Under the pieces are notes generated by a model. That model was not told where the DNA came from, ran no database searches, and worked only from the letters and a program-made list of their open reading frames with translations. 12,321 bases of DNA from OFTM34 sp047639415 (GTDB lineage Bacteria; Planctomycetota; UBA1135; GCA-002686595). Location of the stretch: NCBI GenBank assembly GCA_047639415.1, contig JBLINP010000120.1:1-12321 (forward strand), given 5' to 3'. Both the position numbers and the translations under genes were made by a program. This document shows, in pieces, positions 7,277-12,321 of this stretch. Position 1 is the stretch's first letter, and every line of letters starts with the position of its first letter.

Positions 7277-8758
7277 TCAGCGCAGATTGGGCGATGAGGG
7301 GGGGACCAGACGCCGTTTTCCATCATCGCTGCGTTTGGGGAGGGTACCTTCGGCCTGACCCGGATCGCTGCCCTCGAAGTCGCGATCCCAGAGTTGGCAG
7401 GTGACCTGCTTGTGCTTTTGGTCAAGCCCCTCGCAGTAGTTGGTGAAGACGCAGCGCCTGATTTCGTCGCCGCGGCCGAGTTCCATTTTTCGAAACCAAT
7501 CGGGATCTGCGAGCGTTTGTCGGGCCGACGCGACGACGTCGCAATCTTCCCTAATTAGAGCCGCTTCCGCTTGCTCAAAATCGTTGATACCGCCGGCTGC
7601 GATGACCGGCGTCGCATAACCTTTGCCGCGAACGCGGGAACGAATGGTGGCTGTCGCCGGCAGATTTCTTCCGAAGGGGCTGCCTTCCTCGATGCGCACG
7701 CTCGGCATGCATTCGTGTCCACTGGTACCGGTGTACGGATAGGCTGCTTGACCGACTTTTGGTTGCGCAGCGTCCTCGAACTTTCCACCGCGTGAAATCG
7801 ATAAGAAGTCCATGCCGCGTTCCGCAAAGCATTCGGCGAAATAAGCTGCGTCGTCGAGGCGACTGCCGCCTTTGATGATTTCGTCGGAAAGGAAACGAGC
7901 TCCGACCGTGAAGTCGTTACCGACCGATGCGCGAACGCGATCGAATACTTCGAGCGGAAGTCGGACGCGCTCTGCTTTGGACCCACCGTAGCCGTCGTTG
8001 CGATCATTGCGACGAGATAGGAACGAGGCCATTGTGTAAGCGTGCGCGTAATGCAATTCGACGCCGTCGAAACCCGCGCTCCTGGCTCGCGTGGCAGCAG
8101 CGGCAAACAGTTCGGGCAACTGTGTGGGCAGTTCGGCGATGTGGGGGAGGTGCATGTCGGTGACGCATTCGCGATAACCGTTTTGAAGGTCACTCCATTC
8201 CCGCGCATCGAGTACGAACCCAAGCTGTTCATCGGGAAGCTCGCACAGGGCTTGACGGAGTTCCTTTTCCGCAAGGTTCGCATCGATGCCGACTCCAGGC
8301 AGAGTCGCAATGCGTTCGCGATGTCGATCGGTCAAGTCTAGGAAGCGCTCGATATATTTCGTTCGTTCGGGTCTACGTCGAATCTGCAAGAAGTCGAGAA
8401 TTTGAATCAAGAGTCTCGTTTGACCATCGGAGCGCTCGCGAACGGTATCGACGAGTTGGCGCAATCCCGGTAGGAATCGATCGTCTCCGATGCGGAGCAG
8501 CGGTCCGCTCGGCACGTCTCGAATTCCCGTGGCTTCGACGACGAGGACGCCAGGGCGGCCATCTGCGAACCGGCCATACCAATCGAGAACATCGGCTGTA
8601 ACTTCGCCATCTTCGTTGGAACGCCACGGCACCATCGCGGGAACCCAAGTGCGGCGCAGAGCTTCAAAAGCTCCAATCCGAATCGGGCTGAAGAGCTTCG
8701 ATGTTCGTGCTCGCTCTTCAGACGGCCACTCTGCGTCGGGAATCTGGATTTTTGCCAT
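7277..8758 (-). CDS. NADH:flavin oxidoreductase / Old Yellow Enzyme family protein
   Basis: This is an FMN-dependent TIM-barrel reductase of 493 residues from the ATG at 8758 (MAKIQIPD). A further in-frame ATG at 8839 would use up the divergent promoter region and adds only a basic, unconserved-looking tail. Visible family features are the N-terminal LFSPIRIGAFEALRRTWVPAM, the active-site segment ELHYAHAYTMASFLS (His236 and His239), the following RRNDRNDGYGGSKAERVRLPLEVF, and the phosphate-binding end of the barrel (PVIAAGGINDF; VVASARQTLADPDW). The C-terminal segment CVFTNYCEGLDQKHKQVTC has three cysteines (436, 442, 454) where 2-enoate/2,4-dienoyl-CoA reductases carry four 4Fe-4S ligands. 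The FAD/NADH domain of those longer enzymes is absent. Such enzymes reduce activated double bonds, often of enoyl-CoA or cyclic enones. The gene diverges from a short-chain dehydrogenase and lies near acyl-CoA genes, which fits a catabolic role. The exact substrate is unknown. Confidence 0.9.
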   Translation of the reverse strand: MAKIQIPDAEWPSEERARTSKLFSPIRIGAFEALRRTWVPAMVPWRSNEDGEVTADVLDWYGRFADGRPGVLVVEATGIRDVPSGPLLRIGDDRFLPGLRQLVDTVRERSDGQTRLLIQILDFLQIRRRPERTKYIERFLDLTDRHRERIATLPGVGIDANLAEKELRQALCELPDEQLGFVLDAREWSDLQNGYRECVTDMHLPHIAELPTQLPELFAAAATRARSAGFDGVELHYAHAYTMASFLSRRNDRNDGYGGSKAERVRLPLEVFDRVRASVGNDFTVGARFLSDEIIKGGSRLDDAAYFAECFAERGMDFLSISRGGKFEDAAQPKVGQAAYPYTGTSGHECMPSVRIEEGSPFGRNLPATATIRSRVRGKGYATPVIAAGGINDFEQAEAALIREDCDVVASARQTLADPDWFRKMELGRGDEIRRCVFTNYCEGLDQKHKQVTCQLWDRDFEGSDPGQAEGTLPKRSDDGKRRLVPPSSPNLR

Positions 8759-8842
8759 TGCGTGGAGCGCATAGTAGCGTCGCGCGCGCAGGGGTGTCGG
8801 AAGCTTCTGGCGCGGGAGCGATCTTGTCGACAAACTCATGAC
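8759..8842. promoter_or_regulatory. Divergent intergenic region with a 10-bp palindrome
   Basis: This 84-bp gap separates the divergently read oxidoreductase and short-chain dehydrogenase genes, so it should carry both promoters. A perfect palindrome TTGTCGACAA lies at 8824-8833, ten bases before the dehydrogenase ATG, where a bound repressor could block both directions. No convincing -35/-10 pair was found. The palindrome occurs once, so its operator role is only a suggestion. Confidence 0.35.
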
Positions 8843-9658
8843 ATGAACCGTTCGGTGGTGGTTACTGGGGCAAGTCGAGGAATCGGCGCAGCCATAGCGC
8901 GTGAGCTAGCGTCAAGGGGCTGGAGTGTCATCGCTGCGGCGAGGACCGAGCCCGATACGCGAGCGCTTGTTCGAGAATTGGAAAATTCGTTTGGGCAACG
9001 CGCTTGCGCCGTGCGGATGGACGTAGCGGATCCGGAATCCGTGTCGACGGGCATCCAGAGAGCGGAGGAGTTCGCGGCGAATGCGGGACCGATCGAAGCG
9101 CTGGTGAACAATGCGGGGATCGCGATCAGTGCGCCCTTGCTGGGCCGCAGCTCGACCGGCATCGATTTGTACGAGCAGCACATGCGCGTCAATTTTCATG
9201 GAGCTCGATTGGTTGCCGAGGGCTTGTTGCCTGGCATGATCGAGCGCGGCTCGGGAGGTATCGTCAACGTCGCTTCGTCGGCGGGCTTGCACGGTTATTC
9301 CTATGTCTCTGCCTACTGCGCCTCCAAACATGCGTTGATTGGCTGGACGCGCTCGGCGGCAATGGAGCTGGAATCGAAGCAGGTGCGAGTTCAGGCCGTT
9401 TGTCCGCACTATGTCGACTCGCCCATGCTGGCAGAATCGGTGCAGCGCTTGGTTGAGAAGACCGGCAAGAGTCAGGCGGAAGCGCGTGAATTCTTCGCGC
9501 AGCAAAATCCGGGCGGACGTTTGGTGACACCGGAGGAAGTCGCGCGAGCCGTGGCTTATCTGCTCGGTAGGAAAATAACGGGAACGATCCTCGAATTGGA
9601 TGGCAGTCGAATTGAACAAACCGCGTCTGAACGCGAAAACTGGCCACTGTCGCCCTAG
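8843..9658 (+). CDS. Short-chain dehydrogenase/reductase (SDR family)
   Basis: This is a classical SDR of 271 residues from the ATG at 8843. The frame extends further back to 8762, but that would overlap the divergent gene and add an unlikely arginine-rich tail; the Rossmann strand starts directly at MNRSVVVTGASRGIG. Visible motifs are the nucleotide-binding TGASRGIG (8-15), Asp60 of the MDVAD turn, the structural NNAG (89-92), Asn117, catalytic Ser145 (NVASS) and the YCASK motif with Tyr158 and Lys162. CPHYVDSPM follows and the C-terminus has ITGTILELDGS. Arg34 and Thr35 after the second strand give no firm coenzyme preference. The enzyme should oxidise or reduce a hydroxyl/keto group with NAD(P)(H). 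The neighbouring hydratase and acyl-CoA dehydrogenase suggest a 3-hydroxyacyl or ring-hydroxyl substrate, which is inference. The stop codon TAG at 9656-9658 lies inside a repeat element that begins at 9655. Confidence 0.93.
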   Translation: MNRSVVVTGASRGIGAAIARELASRGWSVIAAARTEPDTRALVRELENSFGQRACAVRMDVADPESVSTGIQRAEEFAANAGPIEALVNNAGIAISAPLLGRSSTGIDLYEQHMRVNFHGARLVAEGLLPGMIERGSGGIVNVASSAGLHGYSYVSAYCASKHALIGWTRSAAMELESKQVRVQAVCPHYVDSPMLAESVQRLVEKTGKSQAEAREFFAQQNPGGRLVTPEEVARAVAYLLGRKITGTILELDGSRIEQTASERENWPLSP

Positions 9659-9688
9659 CCCGAATTATTCATGAATAATCCGGGCTAG
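9655..9688. repeat. 34-bp palindrome with CTAG ends
   Basis: Seventeen base pairs can form around a central TTCATGAA, sixteen of them complementary; the single mismatch is 9663/9680. Both ends read CTAG. The left half (CCCGAATTATTCATGAA and flanks, 9655-9675) recurs exactly at 12216-12236. The left CTAG supplies the stop codon of the dehydrogenase gene. No T-run follows, so it is not a standard terminator, although it could fold in RNA. It resembles a mobile-element terminus or a REP-like extragenic palindrome. Confidence 0.75.
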
Positions 9689-9880
9689 CAGCCCGTGGCA
9701 AAAGTCATTTGCCTTATGAGGAACGTCCTTTTGGTCAGGTCGGCACCCGAAAGTGGATCCCACAGAGTCTCGCCGAATCCATCGCCAGCTGAATTCATAG
9801 CTGCGGCTGCGTTCCCGGGCACCAACCTGACCGAAAATCCGCTGCTCATTGAGCAAAGCACTTTCCCCACGGACTGCTAG
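9685..9880. mobile_element. Imperfect long inverted repeat, MITE-like element
   Basis: Bases 9685-9754 read inward match the reverse complement of 9880-9811 without gaps. Of the first 60 positions 44 agree, starting with CTAGCAGYCCGTGG and ending near GGTCAGGTYGG. The centre, roughly 9758-9807, does not pair. The outer flank on the right, 9889-9894, reads CGGGCT, the complement of the first six paired bases of the 9657-9686 palindrome core. The whole element may therefore run from 9655 to about 9894. Two opposed 61-codon reading frames inside it are mirror images of each other and are artefacts of the symmetry. With no transposase gene and a length near 240 bp it looks like a miniature inverted-repeat element or a decayed insertion-sequence remnant. 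It fills the gap between the dehydrogenase and hydratase genes. The family is not established. Confidence 0.6.
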
Positions 9881-9916
9881 CTGCGACCCGGGCTCTGTAT
9901 CGCTATTCTGTGCAGC

Positions 9917-10726
9917 ATGAATCCCAAGCATTTTGATTATCGCGAGCAAGATGGCGTCGCGACGATTCAACTCAATCGGCCGGATCGACTGAACGCGCTG
10001 ACCTTTGACTCCTACGCCGAGTTGCGCGATTTTTTTCCGGCTCTCGGCGAACGCGAATCCGTTCGCTCGATCGTTTTGACCGGAACGGGTCGAGCCTTTT
10101 GTTCAGGCGGAGACGTCAAGGATATCATCGGCAAGTTGTTCGATGTGCCCGACGTCGACCTCTTCGCGTTTACGCGCATGACTTGCGATTTGATCGAGAA
10201 CATGCGCTTGGTTGAAAAACCGATTGTCGCCGCTTTGAACGGTTTGGTGTGCGGAGCGGGAGCGGTCATGGCGGCTGCCGCAGATGTTCGCTTTGCGGCG
10301 GAAACCGCGAAGATCGCATTCCTGTTCACAAAAGTTGGTTTGTCTGGCGCGGACATGGGCGCGGCTTGGTTGTTGCCTCGCATCGTTGGATTGGGACACG
10401 CCAGCGAACTCTTGATGGGCGGCGAATTCATCAACGCGCAACGCGCCTATGAAATTGGCTTGTACAACCGTGTGATGCCGGTCGAAGAGCTAGAAGCAGA
10501 GGCTGGAGCGTTCGCAAAGTCATTGGCCGATGGTCCCGGATATGGATTGGGCATTACGAAGCGTATGCTCAACGCAGAAGCGAGCATGACGCTGCGAGAA
10601 GCCATGCAAGCTGAAGGTTGGATTCAAGGCGAGTGCATGAAACACCCGGACTATCGAGAAGCTTTTGACGCAGGGCAAGCCAAGCGCGCGCCTGACTTTC
10701 GGACCAGCGGCTCGAATTGGAGATAA
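9917..10726 (+). CDS. Enoyl-CoA hydratase/isomerase (crotonase) family protein
   Basis: The 269-residue length and layout are typical of the crotonase fold. The N-terminal strand pair has VATIQLNRPDRLNAL (14-28). The CoA-binding/oxyanion segments are RAFCSGGDVKDI (59-70) and KPIVAALNGLVCGAGAVM (101-118), and the C-terminal helix region contains GLGITKRML. At the two positions where hydratases carry catalytic glutamates, this protein appears to have Thr138 (FTKVGL) and Asp147 (SGADMGAAW), so the acid/base chemistry may differ from simple enoyl-CoA hydration. It acts on a CoA thioester in the cytosol. The gene starts 36 bp after the inverted-repeat arm and no Shine-Dalgarno precedes the ATG. 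A TATTCT at 9904-9909 lies seven bases before the start codon, which would suit a leaderless transcript. The acyl-CoA dehydrogenase starts 3 bp downstream, so the two are co-transcribed. Similar proteins occur in aromatic CoA-thioester degradation clusters; this is recall. Confidence 0.92.
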   Translation: MNPKHFDYREQDGVATIQLNRPDRLNALTFDSYAELRDFFPALGERESVRSIVLTGTGRAFCSGGDVKDIIGKLFDVPDVDLFAFTRMTCDLIENMRLVEKPIVAALNGLVCGAGAVMAAAADVRFAAETAKIAFLFTKVGLSGADMGAAWLLPRIVGLGHASELLMGGEFINAQRAYEIGLYNRVMPVEELEAEAGAFAKSLADGPGYGLGITKRMLNAEASMTLREAMQAEGWIQGECMKHPDYREAFDAGQAKRAPDFRTSGSNWR

Positions 10727-10729
10727 GCA

Positions 10730-11869
10730 ATGCTCGATTGGCTAATCGATGAAGTGAATGATTTTGCTGCGGGTGCAGCCCCGTCTTTAGTTGGATTGGA
10801 CGAGCGAGCAGCGGCGCACGCCGCATTGGCTTTGCTTGCCGATGAAGGTTTGCTGGCCTGGACGGTTCCGCATCGAGACGGTGGTGCGGATGCGGGGGAG
10901 CTGAGTGCTCCGGACTTGGTCTCCGTTCGCGCACTGTGTCGCATTCGCGATGAGTTGGCTTACCACTCGGCGATGCTCGACGTGATGTTCGTGATGCAAG
11001 GGCTTGGATCCTTTCCTGTGGCGTTGGGCGGTACGCCTGAACTACGTGCCGAATTATTGCCCGCCGTCGCGCGCGGCGAGCTGATCGCGGCCTTTGCGTT
11101 GACCGAGCCCGAGGCCGGTTCCAATGTTGCGCAGGTGGCGACGAAAGCGGAAGAATCGGATCTCGGTTGGAGCTTGACTGGGGAAAAGACTTTCATCTCA
11201 AATGCCGGAATTGCGGACTTTTATAGCGTTTTGGCGCGAACTTCCGGAGAGGTTGGAGACGCCAAAGGACTCTCGATGTTCGCCGTTCCGGCGGGGCTAG
11301 CTGGACTCACCGTCGAACCGTTTGAAGTCATGTCGCCGCATCCGATTGGCACCTTGCACTTCGATCATGTCGAAATCACCAAAGGCCAATTACTCGGCCA
11401 ATTGGGCAACGGGCTCGACTTAGCTTTCGGCACGCTCTCACGGTTTCGAACTTCAGTTGCGGCCGCAGCCAACGGATTTTCGCGCCGCGCACTGGACGAA
11501 TCCTGCGCGCGACTTTCGCAGCGCGAACAGTTCGGACGGCCGCTCGCAACCTTTCAAGCATTGCGTTTCGATCTCGCGGAAATGAGCACTCGATTGCGTG
11601 CCGCGCAATTGCTCGTAACCGAAGCGGCGAATGCGGTCGATCTTGATGAAGACAGCGAGCTGCCTGTTGCCCGCGCTAAGTTGTACGCCACCGAAACCGC
11701 TGGCTACATTTGCGATAGAGCGGTTCAACATTTCGGCGGTCTGGGAGTCAAGTGTGGTTCCGTAGTCGAGCACTTGTATCGCGACGTACGCGCGCTGCGA
11801 ATTTACGAAGGCACCAGTGAAATTCAAAAACTGATCATTGCCAAGGGGCTGCTCAAAGCCGAGCAATAG
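10730..11869 (+). CDS. Acyl-CoA dehydrogenase family protein
   Basis: This FAD flavoprotein of 379 residues matches the usual family length. The N-terminal helical domain is about 1-118. The beta domain begins with the signature FALTEPEAGSNVAQVATKA (122-140), followed by GEKTFISNAG (151-160). The C-terminal helical domain carries REQFGRPLATFQ (265-276), QHFGGLGVKCGSVVEHLYRDVR and IYEGTSEIQ, in which Glu360 is the expected catalytic base. All key motifs are intact. The enzyme should abstract the alpha proton and form a 2-enoyl-CoA or related unsaturated product, passing electrons to an electron-transfer flavoprotein or another acceptor. A GGAG at 10719-10722, seven bases before the ATG, is the best ribosome site in the window and overlaps the end of the hydratase gene. 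The ferredoxin gene begins 2 bp after the stop, so the three genes form one operon. The acyl substrate is unknown. Confidence 0.95.
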   Translation: MLDWLIDEVNDFAAGAAPSLVGLDERAAAHAALALLADEGLLAWTVPHRDGGADAGELSAPDLVSVRALCRIRDELAYHSAMLDVMFVMQGLGSFPVALGGTPELRAELLPAVARGELIAAFALTEPEAGSNVAQVATKAEESDLGWSLTGEKTFISNAGIADFYSVLARTSGEVGDAKGLSMFAVPAGLAGLTVEPFEVMSPHPIGTLHFDHVEITKGQLLGQLGNGLDLAFGTLSRFRTSVAAAANGFSRRALDESCARLSQREQFGRPLATFQALRFDLAEMSTRLRAAQLLVTEAANAVDLDEDSELPVARAKLYATETAGYICDRAVQHFGGLGVKCGSVVEHLYRDVRALRIYEGTSEIQKLIIAKGLLKAEQ

Positions 11870-11871
11870 TT

Positions 11872-12219
11872 ATGGCCAAGTTCGAGAGACATCTATTCGT
11901 TTGTATCAACGAGCGCGACAGTTCAGACGCGCGTGGTTGTTGCGCGAGTCGGGGAGGCGTTGCAGTGGCGAAGGCCTTCAAGAAAAAGCTCTACGCCCTC
12001 GGGTACAAGCGCATCGTGCGCGTCAATCAAGCCGGTTGCTTGGATCAGTGCGCGCGCGGAGTCGTTATCGTGGTTTATCCGGAAGCGGTTTGGTACGGCG
12101 GAGTGACCGAGGACGATGTCGATGAAATCATCGAGCAACATGTCATTGGTGGTGAAGTTGTGAAACGCCTCGAAATACCGGACCGCGAATTGACTGGACG
12201 CGCGGGACCGCCTCTCTAG
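11872..12219 (+). CDS. Thioredoxin-like (2Fe-2S) ferredoxin domain protein
   Basis: This is a 115-residue cytosolic protein with the pattern of thioredoxin-fold 2Fe-2S ferredoxins (NuoE-C-terminal/Shethna type). It begins with the strand HLFVCINERDSS, with Cys11 as first ligand. GCCASRGG follows (Cys23 or Cys24 as second ligand). The second half has VNQAGCLDQCARG (Cys56 and Cys60) and the strand VVIVVYPEAVWYGGVTEDDVDEIIEQHV typical of the family. It would carry single electrons. The tight link to the acyl-CoA dehydrogenase (2-bp gap, no separate ribosome site) suggests a role in the same pathway. Whether it serves the dehydrogenase, the Old Yellow Enzyme-like reductase or an unseen oxygenase is not shown. 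The extra Cys beside the second ligand is a small oddity. The TAG stop is inside the second copy of the palindrome-half repeat, so the last residues (TGRAGPPL) may have been set by that insertion. Confidence 0.9.
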   Translation: MAKFERHLFVCINERDSSDARGCCASRGGVAVAKAFKKKLYALGYKRIVRVNQAGCLDQCARGVVIVVYPEAVWYGGVTEDDVDEIIEQHVIGGEVVKRLEIPDRELTGRAGPPL

Positions 12220-12236
12220 CCCGAATTATTCATGAA
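12216..12236. repeat. Second copy of the 21-bp repeat (half palindrome)
   Basis: These 21 bases are identical to 9655-9675, including the leading CTAG and the CCCGAATTATTCATGAA core. The right half of the palindrome is missing here. As in the first copy, the CTAG supplies the stop codon of the gene before it. This may be the terminus of another, possibly longer, element that continues past the window edge. Confidence 0.75.
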
Positions 12237-12321
12237 CACGCGGACCAAACACCACGAACGACCGGCACTGCCGGTCTATTGGTTCCTGCTGGCACTTTGC
12301 AGATACTGGCGTGCGCGCCGA
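12232..12321 (+). CDS. Possible start of an open reading frame running off the window
   Basis: An ATG inside the repeat opens a frame that stays open for 30 codons to the window end (MNTRTKHHERPALPVYWFLL...). The segment holds many basic and aromatic residues and resembles no family I know. The same DNA contains a 17-base palindrome (12260-12276, GACCGGCA-C-TGCCGGTC). A short open stretch of this length is expected by chance, so this is weak. Confidence 0.15.
   Translation, partial: MNTRTKHHERPALPVYWFLLALCRYWRARR

Noticed and set aside
7555..8310. A 251-codon frame on the - strand overlapping the oxidoreductase
   Set aside because: It is a shifted frame of the same strand; the oxidoreductase frame carries all the family motifs and this one has none.
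8912..9619. A 235-codon frame antisense to the short-chain dehydrogenase
   Set aside because: The dehydrogenase frame has the complete SDR motif set; the antisense translation is rich in Arg/His/Gln and shows no domain.
9685..9880. Two overlapping 61-codon reading frames, one on each strand (9695-9880 + and 9685-9870 -)
   Set aside because: Their proteins resemble each other because the DNA is an inverted repeat. Neither has a ribosome site or a recognisable family, so they are products of the symmetry.
12260..12276. 17-base palindrome GACCGGCA-C-TGCCGGTC as a terminator for the ferredoxin operon
   Set aside because: The loop would be a single base and no T-run follows, so it is not a credible intrinsic terminator.

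Overview
The window is a moderately GC-rich bacterial chromosome segment. It holds nine recognisable protein genes, one of them cut by the left edge. There are no RNA genes and no CRISPR array. The gene content (a NarL-type regulator with an 'MSKKEIA...SVKTVENH' recognition helix, large exported proteins of unknown family, and an acyl-CoA/flavoenzyme cluster ending in a thioredoxin-like 2Fe-2S ferredoxin) suggests an environmental bacterium of the Planctomycetota or Myxococcota kind. That is family recall, not a phylogenetic result. Shine-Dalgarno sequences are mostly weak or absent; the acyl-CoA dehydrogenase has the clearest one.

Region 1 (1-4669, all + strand): the 3' end of an ATP-grasp ligase gene, then a 718-residue exported protein with no recognised domain. 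Next is a two-gene signalling unit. Its first gene encodes a histidine-kinase-like protein that keeps the phospho-acceptor histidine but has lost the ATP-binding boxes. It is fused to a receiver-like domain that lacks the phospho-acceptor aspartate. The second gene encodes an apparently intact NarL/LuxR-type response regulator. A 64-bp convergent gap with a stem-loop ends this block.

Region 2 (4734-8758, - strand): a large exported alpha/beta-hydrolase with the GHSMGG nucleophile elbow. Upstream of it on the same strand is an Old Yellow Enzyme-family oxidoreductase.

Region 3 (8843-12219, + strand): diverging from the oxidoreductase across 84 bp are a short-chain dehydrogenase, then an enoyl-CoA hydratase/isomerase-family protein, an acyl-CoA dehydrogenase and a small 2Fe-2S ferredoxin. 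The last three are packed with 2-3 bp gaps and form a clear operon. Together with the oxidoreductase this looks like a catabolic module acting on a CoA thioester, with the ferredoxin as a possible redox partner. The substrate cannot be read from the sequence.

The main unexplained DNA structure is in the 258-bp gap between the dehydrogenase and hydratase genes. It starts with a 34-bp near-perfect palindrome bounded by CTAG. An imperfect inverted repeat with arms of about 60-70 bp follows, together resembling a small non-autonomous transposable element. The first 21 bp of the palindrome recur exactly after the ferredoxin gene. In both places the TAG stop codon of the upstream gene lies inside the repeat.
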